The notes below the pieces were generated by a model. That model saw only the letters and a list, made by a program, of their open reading frames with translations, was not told the origin of the DNA and searched no databases. The translations under genes were made by a program, and so were the position numbers. Below are positions 56,345-64,000 of a stretch of 64,000 nucleotides of DNA, one piece after another (positions within the stretch are counted from its first letter, which is position 1; every line of letters begins with the position of its first letter). The DNA is from an uncultured Alphaproteobacteria bacterium (GTDB lineage Bacteria; Pseudomonadota; Alphaproteobacteria; Rhizobiales; Rhizobiaceae). The stretch spans positions 1-64,000 of the forward strand of contig CAKMZB010000002.1 of NCBI GenBank assembly GCA_929200315.1. Reading direction: 5' to 3'.

Positions 56345-58387
56345 ATGACCAATTCCGCCATCTCCACCTGGACCGGCTCGCTCGGGTTGCCACGCTTTGA
56401 TGTGATATCTTCGGAGGATTTCGAGACAGCTTTTGAGGACGCGTTAGCGGAAGACCGGGCGGAAATTGATGCGATTGCCAACAGCATTGACGCACCCACT
56501 TTCGACAACACGGTCACGGCGCTGGAACTCTCCGGCGAAACGCTGAACCGGACGGCTTCACTCTTCTTCAACCTCACCGGCACGGTGTCTGATGAGACAT
56601 TGCGTAGGCTTGAGCGGGAGATCGGCCCGCAGCTTTCCCGTCATGCGTCTGAAACCGCGGCCAACGCCAAGCTCTTCGCGCGGATCGATGTGCTTTGGGA
56701 GCGCCGCGACGACCTTGCCATCACCACAGAACAGGCGCGGGTGCTGGAGAAGCACTGGAAAGGTTTCGTGCGCGGCGGTGCGCGGCTGCAAGGGGAGGCG
56801 CAGAAGCGCTTTGGAGCCATCAACGCCCGTCTTGCCGAACTCGGCACGGCCTTTGCTCAAAACATCCTCGCCGATGAGCGTGACTGGATGCTGGTGCTGG
56901 AAAGCGAAAACCAACTTGCCGGTCTGCCGCCTTTCCTACGCGATGCTATGGCGAGCGCAGCAAGCGAACGCGGGCATGAAGGCAAGCATGCTGTCACCCT
57001 GTCCCGCTCCATCATCGAACCCTTTCTCACCTTCAGCGCGGACCCGGACCTGCGCGCGGAAGCTTTTGCGGCATGGCAGGCGCGAGGTGAGAATGGCGGC
57101 AACACCGACAACCGTGCCAATATCGCAGAAGTTGTGGCCCTGCGGCAGGAAAAGGCGCAGATCCTCGGCTACGAGACCTTTGCCGCCTTCAAGCTGGAAG
57201 ATCAGATGGCGAAGGAACCTGACGCCGTTATGGAACTGCTGGAAAAGGTCTGGGAAAAGGCTGTTGCCAAGGCCGGACTGGAAGAGGCGGAGCTATCCGC
57301 CCTCGCTGCCAGCGAAGGCATCAACACTGCGATCCGACCAGCCGATTGGCGCTACTATGCAGAGAAGCTCCGCGCCAAGACCTACTCCTATGACGAAGTG
57401 GAGCTGAAACCCTATCTCTCCCTCGACGCAATAATTGCCGCTGCTTTCGATGTGGCGAACCGTCTCTTTGGCGTGCGGTTTGAAGAGCGCGAAGGCATCG
57501 CGACCTACCATGACGATGTACGGGTTTTTGAGTGCCTCGACGCCGATGGCCGTCATCGCGCGACCTTCCTCGCCGATTATTTTGCCCGCACATCCAAACG
57601 CTCCGGTGCCTGGATGTCTGGCTTTCAAGGACAGCATAAATTGGATGACGGGCAAGCACCGATCATCGTCAATGTGATGAATTTTGCTAAAGCTCCTGGG
57701 GGACAGCCAACGCTGCTCTCCATGGATGACGCGCGCACGCTCTTCCACGAATTTGGCCATGCATTGCACGGAATGCTCTCTGACGTGACCTATCCGTCCG
57801 TCGCGGGAACCTCCGTGGCACGGGACTTCGTGGAGCTACCAAGCCAGCTATACGAACACTGGCTCACCGTGCCGGAAATCCTCTCCAAACATGCCCGCCA
57901 TGTGGAGACAGGAGAACCGATCCCACAAGCACTGCTGGACAAGGTGCTCGCCGCACGCAGCTTCAATGCAGGTTTCGGCGCGGTGGAATTCACCGCCTCG
58001 GCCCTGGTGGACATGGCGTTCCACACCGGGCCGATGGGCGGCAAGGACGATCCGGTTGCCTTTGAACATTCCGTGCTGGAGCGAATCGGCATGCCCGCCG
58101 CCATCGCGATGCGCCACCGCACGCCGCACTTTGCCCATGTCTTTTCCGGTGACGGGTATTCTGCAGGATATTATTCCTATATGTGGTCAGAAGTGCTGGA
58201 TGCTGACGCTTTCACGGCCTTTGAGGAAACCGGCAATGTTTTTGACAAAGACACTGCTACCAAGCTCCGCAAGCATATCTACAGCGCGGGCGGATCGGTG
58301 GACGCGGCAGAAACCTACCAGGCCTTTCGCGGCAAGATGCCGGGCGTCGAGGCAATGATTGAGAAACGCGGCTTGGTCGTGACTTAG
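56345..58387 (+). CDS. M3 family oligopeptidase (Dcp/PrlC-like)
   Basis: This zinc peptidase cuts short peptides in the cytoplasm. The zinc motif HEFGH is at residues 468-472 (in ARTLFHEFGHALHGML), with the third ligand expected in FVELPSQLYEHWL. The late FGAVEFTASALVDMAFH and GDGYSAGYYSYMWSEVLDAD, which shapes the substrate site, are typical of the Dcp/oligopeptidase A branch. The start at 56345 gives 680 residues; a TTG at 56312 is in frame. No signal peptide is visible. Its stop overlaps that of the convergent yggS gene. Confidence 0.93.
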   Translation: MTNSAISTWTGSLGLPRFDVISSEDFETAFEDALAEDRAEIDAIANSIDAPTFDNTVTALELSGETLNRTASLFFNLTGTVSDETLRRLEREIGPQLSRHASETAANAKLFARIDVLWERRDDLAITTEQARVLEKHWKGFVRGGARLQGEAQKRFGAINARLAELGTAFAQNILADERDWMLVLESENQLAGLPPFLRDAMASAASERGHEGKHAVTLSRSIIEPFLTFSADPDLRAEAFAAWQARGENGGNTDNRANIAEVVALRQEKAQILGYETFAAFKLEDQMAKEPDAVMELLEKVWEKAVAKAGLEEAELSALAASEGINTAIRPADWRYYAEKLRAKTYSYDEVELKPYLSLDAIIAAAFDVANRLFGVRFEEREGIATYHDDVRVFECLDADGRHRATFLADYFARTSKRSGAWMSGFQGQHKLDDGQAPIIVNVMNFAKAPGGQPTLLSMDDARTLFHEFGHALHGMLSDVTYPSVAGTSVARDFVELPSQLYEHWLTVPEILSKHARHVETGEPIPQALLDKVLAARSFNAGFGAVEFTASALVDMAFHTGPMGGKDDPVAFEHSVLERIGMPAAIAMRHRTPHFAHVFSGDGYSAGYYSYMWSEVLDADAFTAFEETGNVFDKDTATKLRKHIYSAGGSVDAAETYQAFRGKMPGVEAMIEKRGLVVT

Positions 58388-59040
58388 CCCCGCACCCCAA
58401 AAATCGCACTGCCGACGCGAATATGGGTTGCGTCAAAGGCGATGGCGGTTTCAAAATCCCCGCTCATACCCATAGAGAGTTTTTCTACGCTACTCTCCCG
58501 CGCGAGCTTGCGCAGCAGCGCAAAATGGGGTCCCGGATTTTCGTCCACCGGCGGAATACACATGAGGCCCTCGATCTCGAGGCCGTGGACCGAGCGGCAG
58601 CGCTCCACGAATTCCACAACTTCCGGCGGCCCAATGCCGGCTTTTTGCTCCTCTTCGCCCGTGTTCACCTGCACGAAGAGCCGCATCATTCGGCCCTGCT
58701 TGCCCATTTCGGTGGCGAGAGCCTTGGCAATTTTTTCCCGGTCCACCGTGTGGATCACATCAAACAGGGCAACGGCATCCGACGCTTTGTTGGATTGGAG
58801 CGGACCGATAAGATGCAGTTCGGCTCCGGGAAATTCCACGCACAGATCAGGCCACTTGCCTTGCGCCTCCTGCACGCGATTCTCGCCAAAGACCCGTTGC
58901 CCCGCCTCCAGCACCGGACGAATAGCGTCCGCATCAAAGGTTTTCGAGACTGCAATCAGCTCCGGCACGTCTGAACGCTCTGCCTTGGCGGCTGACGCCG
59001 CGACCCGCTCCTTCACCTTCTCCAAACCGGAATGTGCCAC
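58384..59040 (-). CDS. YggS family PLP homeostasis protein
   Basis: This small PLP-binding barrel protein (PLPBP/PipY/YggS) keeps vitamin B6 and amino-acid pools in balance and has no known enzyme reaction. The PLP lysine is in ELIAVSKTFDADAIR. Other hallmarks are GQRVFGENRVQEAQGKWPDL, LHLIGPLQSNKA and LSMGMSGDFETAIAFDATH with the final IRVGSAIFG. It starts with a GTG at 59040 (218 residues). Upstream lies the parS-like site and then leuS. Confidence 0.95.
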   Translation of the reverse strand: MAHSGLEKVKERVAASAAKAERSDVPELIAVSKTFDADAIRPVLEAGQRVFGENRVQEAQGKWPDLCVEFPGAELHLIGPLQSNKASDAVALFDVIHTVDREKIAKALATEMGKQGRMMRLFVQVNTGEEEQKAGIGPPEVVEFVERCRSVHGLEIEGLMCIPPVDENPGPHFALLRKLARESSVEKLSMGMSGDFETAIAFDATHIRVGSAIFGVRG

Positions 59041-59057
59041 TTTCTGCCTCGCCTAAA

Positions 59058-59073
59058 AGATTCACGTGAAACC
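59058..59073. promoter_or_regulatory. parS-like ParB binding site
   Basis: AGATTCACGTGAAACC matches the consensus TGTTTCACGTGAAACA at 13 of 16 positions, including the whole core TTCACGTGAA. It is intergenic, between the yggS and leuS starts, and 4.3 kb from parB. Motif seen directly; ParB binding inferred. Confidence 0.65.
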
Positions 59074-59165
59074 ACGTCGCTGTTGACGCTTCGCCCTGCC
59101 GCCGCCACAAGCACGGCGCGGCGTTTTAGCGCCGTCTGCAACCCTTTTGTGAGAAGCTTCAGCCC

Positions 59166-61787
59166 GTGACAAGTGCGCCCGAAACCAATTCCCCGGCTCC
59201 ACTGGCCACACAGACCAACCGCTACGATCCCGCAAGCGTGGAAACACGCTGGCAGGACATCTGGGCTGAACAGAAACTCTTTGAAGCCCCCACCGAACCG
59301 GCTCCCGGCAAAGAACCCTATTACGTGCTGGAGATGTTTCCCTACCCGTCGGGGCGCATCCATATCGGCCATGTGCGCAATTACGCGATGGGAGATGTGA
59401 TTGCCCGCTACAAGCGCGCCAAAGGGTTTGAAGTGCTGCACCCGATGGGGTGGGACGCTTTTGGTATGCCAGCGGAAAATGCGGCCATGGCCAACAACAC
59501 TCATCCCGGCACCTGGACCTATGAGAACATTGCCACCATGCGCGGGCAGTTGCAGCGCATGGGCCTGTCGTTGGACTGGTCCCGCGAATTTGCCACCTGC
59601 GATGTCGATTATTACGGCAAACAGCAGAAGCTGTTTCTTGATTTTCTCGCCGCCGGGCTGATCTACCGCAAGAACGCCAAGGTCAATTGGGACCCGGTGG
59701 ACATGACCGTGCTTGCCAATGAGCAGGTGATTGACGGCAAAGGCTGGCGTTCCGGTGCAGAGGTGGAGCAACGCGACCTGACGCAGTGGTTTTTCAAGAT
59801 TTCAGATTTCGCCGAAGAGCTGCTCGACGACATCGACACGCTGGAAAACTGGCCTGATAAGGTCAAGCTGATGCAGGCCAACTGGATCGGCAAGAGCCGC
59901 GGCCTACTGATGGGCTTTGACCTTACCGAGCCCGTTCATGGCTTTGAAGCCATCGAGATCTACACAACCCGGCCGGACACTTTGGCAGGCGCAAGTTTCA
60001 TCGCCCTTGCACCAGAGCACCCGCTCTCCGTGGCGCTGGCGAAGGACAATACGCAACTTGCCGAATTCAATGTGGATGTACGCCGCTCCGGCACCTCTGA
60101 GGAAGAGCTGGAAAAGGCGGAGAAGCGTGGTTTTGACACCGGCTTGCGGGTGAAACACCCGGCGAAGGACAACGCAACACTGCCGGTCTATGTCGCCAAT
60201 TTCGTGCTCATGGATTACGGCACAGGCGCGATCTTCGCCTGCCCCGCCCACGACCAGCGCGACCTGGACTTTGCCCGCAAATACGACCTTCCGGTCATCG
60301 ACACATTCTTCGCCCTCGACAATGCCGAGCCGGTAAAGAACGAGGCTTTCGTGCCGCCCAAAACCCAAACCGTGCGGTTTTTGGATCAGCCCGCCGGAGT
60401 TGATGTGGCAACCGGCCAGGAAGCTGTTGATGCAACGCTCGATTGGGCGGAAAAACTGGGTCTCGGCACCGCGCAGACCCAATTCCGCCTGCGCGATTGG
60501 GGCCTGTCGCGCCAGCGCTATTGGGGCTGCCCAATCCCGATCATCCATTGCGAAAGCTGCGGCACTGTGCCCGTGCCTGATGCCGATTTACCGGTCGTGC
60601 TGCCCGACGACATCACCTTCGACAAGCCGGGCAATCCGCTGAACCGCCACGATGCCTGGCGCAAAATCGCCTGCCCCAAATGCGGCGGCGAGGCAGTGCG
60701 TGAAACCGACACAATGGACACATTCGTGGACTCGTCATGGTATTTCGCGCGCTTTGCTGACCCGACCGTCACAACACCCACTAACGTGTCCGCCGCCAGC
60801 ACCTGGCTACCGGTCGACCAATATATTGGCGGTATTGAACACGCGATCCTGCACCTGCTCTATTCGCGCTTCTTTGCCCGCGCGATGAAGGTGACCGGCC
60901 ATCTTGACGTGAAGGAGCCATTTAGGGGCCTCTTTACCCAGGGCATGGTCGTGCATGAAACCTACAAGCGCGGAGAACGAGAATGGCTCTCCCCTCAAGA
61001 GGTGGAACTTTCCGGCGAGGGCGATGCACGCAAGGCGGTTCTGAAATCCACCGGCGAAGACGTGACAATCGGCGGCATTGAAAAAATGTCGAAGTCCAAG
61101 CGCAATATTGTCGACCCTGACGCGATCATTGATCGCTACGGAGCCGACACAGCACGCTGGTTTGTGCTCTCCGATTCTCCGCCGGATCGCGATGTTGTCT
61201 GGACAGAGGCCGGGGTCGAAGGCGCTCACCGCTTCGTGCAACGGTTCTGGAAACTTATCTTGGCCATTTCCACCAGCAATGGCGGCGGCCAGGGTGGTGC
61301 GGACAATGACCTCACTCGCCTCGCGCACCGAACCCTCGACAATGTCGACCGAATGATCCCGGCTTTGCGCTACAATGCGGCGGTGGCGCAGGTCTATACC
61401 TTGGTCAATGCTCTGGAAGCAGCCGAGCGCAAGGGCACAACATCTGCCGAGGCGCTAAAAACAGTTGCAACACTGGTTGTGCAAATGATCGCCCCGATGA
61501 TGCCGCATCTGGCGGAGGAGTGTTGGGCAGCCCTTGGCGAAAAAGGTCTTTGCGCCGCCACAACCTGGCCGACCGCCGATCCGGCCCTGCTGGAAGATGA
61601 CAGCATCACACTGCCGGTGCAGATCAATGGCAAGAAGCGCGGCGACATTACCGTTGCCAAGGATCTCTCCAAAGAAGACGTCGAGAAAGCCGCCCTCGAA
61701 CTGGACTTTGTGCAAGCGGCAATTGCTGATAAGCCGGTACGGCGCGTGGTCGTGGTGCCCGGAAGGATTGTCAATGTCGTGGTTTAA
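59166..61787 (+). CDS. leuS: Leucyl-tRNA synthetase
   Basis: LeuS charges tRNA-Leu. The class I motifs are both present: HIGH in [16 protein letters not shown] near residue 60 and KMSKS in [15 protein letters not shown] at about 639-643. The CP1 editing domain between them includes [20 protein letters not shown] with the conserved T-rich site and [15 protein letters not shown]. The length is 873 residues. It starts with a GTG at 59166. The lptE start lies inside its last codons. Confidence 0.98.
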   Translation: MTSAPETNSPAPLATQTNRYDPASVETRWQDIWAEQKLFEAPTEPAPGKEPYYVLEMFPYPSGRIHIGHVRNYAMGDVIARYKRAKGFEVLHPMGWDAFGMPAENAAMANNTHPGTWTYENIATMRGQLQRMGLSLDWSREFATCDVDYYGKQQKLFLDFLAAGLIYRKNAKVNWDPVDMTVLANEQVIDGKGWRSGAEVEQRDLTQWFFKISDFAEELLDDIDTLENWPDKVKLMQANWIGKSRGLLMGFDLTEPVHGFEAIEIYTTRPDTLAGASFIALAPEHPLSVALAKDNTQLAEFNVDVRRSGTSEEELEKAEKRGFDTGLRVKHPAKDNATLPVYVANFVLMDYGTGAIFACPAHDQRDLDFARKYDLPVIDTFFALDNAEPVKNEAFVPPKTQTVRFLDQPAGVDVATGQEAVDATLDWAEKLGLGTAQTQFRLRDWGLSRQRYWGCPIPIIHCESCGTVPVPDADLPVVLPDDITFDKPGNPLNRHDAWRKIACPKCGGEAVRETDTMDTFVDSSWYFARFADPTVTTPTNVSAASTWLPVDQYIGGIEHAILHLLYSRFFARAMKVTGHLDVKEPFRGLFTQGMVVHETYKRGEREWLSPQEVELSGEGDARKAVLKSTGEDVTIGGIEKMSKSKRNIVDPDAIIDRYGADTARWFVLSDSPPDRDVVWTEAGVEGAHRFVQRFWKLILAISTSNGGGQGGADNDLTRLAHRTLDNVDRMIPALRYNAAVAQVYTLVNALEAAERKGTTSAEALKTVATLVVQMIAPMMPHLAEECWAALGEKGLCAATTWPTADPALLEDDSITLPVQINGKKRGDITVAKDLSKEDVEKAALELDFVQAAIADKPVRRVVVVPGRIVNVVV

Positions 61788-62307
61788 TGTCGCCTCCCTT
61801 CGGGCCGCTGGAAGGCTGCTCGTTTGTGCCGGAACCATTGGCCTTGCTGCCTGCACTGTGGAGCCGCTTGCCGGCAACCGCGTTTCGCTCGGCAATGGCA
61901 GCACAATAGCGCTCTCGCAGGCCGTGTCGGTCGATCCGGTTTCAACCCGGGTGGAGCAACAACTTCGCAACGAACTTCTCTTCGCTATGCATGGCGGTAA
62001 TCCGCCGGTTAGTGCACCCTACCGCGTGCGCATTAACGCGACTGCGACCGACAATGTTGTCGCCATTCGCGGCTCAACACTGGCGCCAACTGCAGCAAAT
62101 GTGACGCTGAATTCCAGCTACCAGTTGATTGAAGTGGCCAGCGGGCGCGTTGTGGATTCCGGCTCCAACACAGCCCTTGCAGCCTATGATCGCACGTCCC
62201 AGAGCTTTGCCAATGATCGCGCCCGGCGGGATGCGGAAAACCGGGCGGCCAAAGAGGCTGCAAGGCGTATCAGTCTTGCCATTTCCCGCGCGCTGGTCGC
62301 GAGCTAG
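61774..62307 (+). CDS. lptE: LPS assembly lipoprotein LptE
   Basis: LptE plugs the LptD barrel in the outer membrane and helps insert lipopolysaccharide. A lipoprotein signal peptide is visible, with the lipobox LAAC ending at Cys27 ([15 protein letters not shown]). The mature part has the LptE plan: [50 protein letters not shown] and [21 protein letters not shown] start at the ATG at 61774, preceded by GGAAGGA, overlapping leuS by 14 bases. It has 177 residues. Confidence 0.92.
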   Translation: MSWFNVASLRAAGRLLVCAGTIGLAACTVEPLAGNRVSLGNGSTIALSQAVSVDPVSTRVEQQLRNELLFAMHGGNPPVSAPYRVRINATATDNVVAIRGSTLAPTAANVTLNSSYQLIEVASGRVVDSGSNTALAAYDRTSQSFANDRARRDAENRAAKEAARRISLAISRALVAS

Positions 62308-62316
62308 CGCTCCGCC

Positions 62317-63369
62317 ATGGCGGAGATCAAGGCCGGGCGGGTTGATGCCTATCTGTCAAAACCTGATCCAAATCACAGCGTTGTCCTGATCTACGGGCCA
62401 GACCGAGGTCTTGTTTCCGAGCGGGCGCTTGCTCTTGCTCGGTCCTGCGGCGCGGTTCTGGACGATCCCTTTGCTACGATCCGGATCAGCGCGGATGAAG
62501 CCGCATCCGACACCGAGCGGGTGGCATCGGAAGCTCATACTGTCTCTATGTTTGGCGGCAAGAGGCTGATCTGGATTTCGGGTTCGACGCAAAAACAACT
62601 CATCAAGGCCATTCAGCCGGTGCTTGATCTGCCGCCCCAGGATGCGGTGATCATCATTGAGGCGGGGGAGCTGAAAAAGACATCACCGCTGCGCAAGCAA
62701 GTGGAGAAGAGTGAGAACGCCGCGGCCCTGCCCTGCTACCAGGACGGTCCGGAGGCTCTGCGGCGCATGATTGATAGCGAGCTGCAGGCTGCCAGGCTGC
62801 AAATGGCACCGGAAGCGCGGGATATGCTGATCGCCAATCTCGGTGATGATCGCCTCGCCTCCCGTGGCGAGGTGCAGAAGCTGTGCCTCTACGCCATGGG
62901 TCAGGAGGAAATTACGGCTGAAGACGTGATGCGGCTCACCGGCGACAGTGCGAGCCTCTCAGCCGATACCATCGTTGATGCCGCCGCCTGTGGGGATGCG
63001 GTAAGCCTGGAGCGGGATATGCGGCGGCTTTTTGCGCGAGGATCCGGCACGTTTCAGCTTTTGAACGCGGCCCAACGTCATTTTCAGACGCTGCACAGCC
63101 TCGCCTCACGTGCTGCGGCACAGGGGCAGGCTGCGCGGGCGATGGCAAAATCCGCGCGGCCTCCGTTCTACTTCCAGCGGCTCAGAAAGGCCGAAGAGGC
63201 TCTTGATCTATGGCCGGAAGGCGCCTTGCGGGCGGCCATGACGCGGATCAACAAAGCAACGCTCGACAGCCGCGCCAATGCGGCGCTTGGTGATGAGATC
63301 GTGACGGCGCTATTCTTCGCTTTAGCCGCGCAGGCCCAACGGCAACGCCAAAAGCGCAGACGCGGCTAG
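62317..63369 (+). CDS. holA: DNA polymerase III delta subunit
   Basis: HolA opens the beta clamp ring for loading onto DNA. The 350-residue product has the domain III AAA-like parts: VVLIYGPDRGLVSERALALA at the start, SMFGGKRLIWIS, and AARDMLIANLGDDRLASRGE in the middle lid region. The C-terminal collar domain contains GSGTFQLLNAAQRHFQTLHS, FYFQRLRKAEEALDLWPE and AMTRINKATLDSRANAALG. It begins nine bases after lptE and ends one base before the convergent parB stop, the usual Hyphomicrobiales arrangement. Confidence 0.93.
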   Translation: MAEIKAGRVDAYLSKPDPNHSVVLIYGPDRGLVSERALALARSCGAVLDDPFATIRISADEAASDTERVASEAHTVSMFGGKRLIWISGSTQKQLIKAIQPVLDLPPQDAVIIIEAGELKKTSPLRKQVEKSENAAALPCYQDGPEALRRMIDSELQAARLQMAPEARDMLIANLGDDRLASRGEVQKLCLYAMGQEEITAEDVMRLTGDSASLSADTIVDAAACGDAVSLERDMRRLFARGSGTFQLLNAAQRHFQTLHSLASRAAAQGQAARAMAKSARPPFYFQRLRKAEEALDLWPEGALRAAMTRINKATLDSRANAALGDEIVTALFFALAAQAQRQRQKRRRG

Positions 63370-63370
63370 G

Positions 63371-64000
63371 CTAGCTCTTTTTGCCTGACAGGCGCTCTTC
63401 CAGCTCGTCCAACTGTTCCAACCCGCGATAGCGGATGGTCAATGTCCCGTTGTCATTGGCCTTGTGACGAATATCCACCTTCATGCCCAGAAGATCCGAC
63501 AGGCGCCCGGCAAGATTGTTGGCATCACCAATATCTCCGGCGGGCGACTTCGACCCGTCCTTAGAAGGAGTGGGAGCATCGCCCAGGCTGGCAAGGCTTT
63601 CGGCCTGACGCACAGACAACCCTTCCCGCACAATACGGTCTGCCAGGGCACGGGGATTGTCCAGCGGGACGAGCGCGCGGGCGTGACCGGCGGAAAGACG
63701 ACCGTCTGTAACCATTTCACGCACATCAGCCGGCAAGTTGAGCAGCCGCAGCGTGTTCGCCACATGGCTGCGGCTCTTGCCAATAACCTGGCCAAGATCA
63801 GCTTGGCGGTAATCATGTTCTTCCATAAGTAATTGATAACCCAGTGCTTCTTCCACCGGGTTGAGATCAGAACGCTGTACATTCTCAATGATGGCAAGCT
63901 CCAGGGCTTGGCGATCATCAACTTCGCGGACGATGACGGGCACCCGATCGAGCTTTGCAGCCTGAGCGGCGCGCCAGCGGCGCTCGCCGGCGATGATTTC
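63371..64000 (-). CDS. parB: Chromosome partitioning protein ParB, N-terminus beyond the window
   Basis: The frame runs from the right edge (EIIAGERRWRAAQAAKL, the CTP-binding GERR motif) to the stop at 63371. The central helix-turn-helix is ALGYQLLMEEHDYRQADLG and IGKSRSHVANTLRLLNLP. DGRLSAGHARALVPL and the C-terminal dimerisation domain (DELEERL) follow. The roughly 85 N-terminal residues before the GERR motif lie outside the window. ParB is a CTP-dependent clamp that loads at parS and works with ParA to separate chromosome origins. A parS-like site lies 4.3 kb to the left, and the replication origin should be close. Confidence 0.95.
   Translation of the reverse strand, partial: EIIAGERRWRAAQAAKLDRVPVIVREVDDRQALELAIIENVQRSDLNPVEEALGYQLLMEEHDYRQADLGQVIGKSRSHVANTLRLLNLPADVREMVTDGRLSAGHARALVPLDNPRALADRIVREGLSVRQAESLASLGDAPTPSKDGSKSPAGDIGDANNLAGRLSDLLGMKVDIRHKANDNGTLTIRYRGLEQLDELEERLSGKKS

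Overview
The window looks like the chromosome of an alphaproteobacterium of the order Hyphomicrobiales (Rhizobiales). Reasons are gene content and order: ffh, an acetyltransferase, an AroQ chorismate mutase, rpsP and rimM in a row; leuS-lptE-holA facing parB; an F1-only ATP synthase operon (atpHAGDC without F0 genes); a long RplU; IalB-type, DUF2794 and DUF1223 proteins; and a CtrA-type TTAA-N7-TTAA box. The genus cannot be fixed from the sequence. Most of the window is dense core genome.

Layout. 1-2.1 kb is a decayed mobile-element scar: the start of a DUF2924 gene runs in frame into the rear of a large serine recombinase, which also has an internal TGA. It lies beside a tRNA-Ser(CGA). 2.3-7.2 kb is a complete homogentisate branch of tyrosine breakdown (hppD-hmgA-maiA-fahA, translationally coupled) with a divergent AsnC/Lrp regulator and a perfect palindromic operator candidate. 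7.3-18.1 kb is one long rightward run: rplU, rpmA, an acetyltransferase, obgE, proB, proA, nadD, rsfS, rlmH, an EnvC-like protein, ctpA and rppH. 18.1-23.5 kb is the leftward F1 ATP synthase operon, with a small Cys-rich YHS-like gene between atpD and atpC. 24-27 kb has an amino-acid ABC transporter lacking its ATPase, and a metallo-hydrolase.

27-31.3 kb is the ffh-rpsP-rimM cluster, in which trmD and rplS do not follow rimM. 31.3-44.5 kb is mixed metabolism and RNA modification (SDR, quinone reductase, TrmH-type methylase, IalB, rlmN, class III aminotransferase, LysE, PAP2, argG, FAD oxidoreductase, Bax inhibitor-1, DUF1223). 44.9-52 kb holds DUF2794, leuB, a second LysE exporter, a frameshifted nitroreductase, an isocitrate lyase/PEP mutase family enzyme, a MIP channel preceded by a Pho-box-like repeat, an AT-rich DUF6985 gene and marC. 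52-64 kb holds pyc, a fatty-acid hydroxylase, an M3 peptidase, YggS, a parS-like site, leuS, lptE, holA and the C-terminal part of parB, which runs off the right edge.

I found no CRISPR array, intact insertion sequence, prophage, toxin-antitoxin pair or clear new multi-gene defence or biosynthetic system. The observations most worth a second look are the recombinase fusion scar, the Pho-box-like site before the MIP channel, the CtrA-type promoter before the EnvC/CtpA genes, the parS-like site upstream of leuS, the possible leaderless rlmN promoter, the YHS gene inside the ATP synthase operon, and the paired palindromic elements around rimM-thpR.
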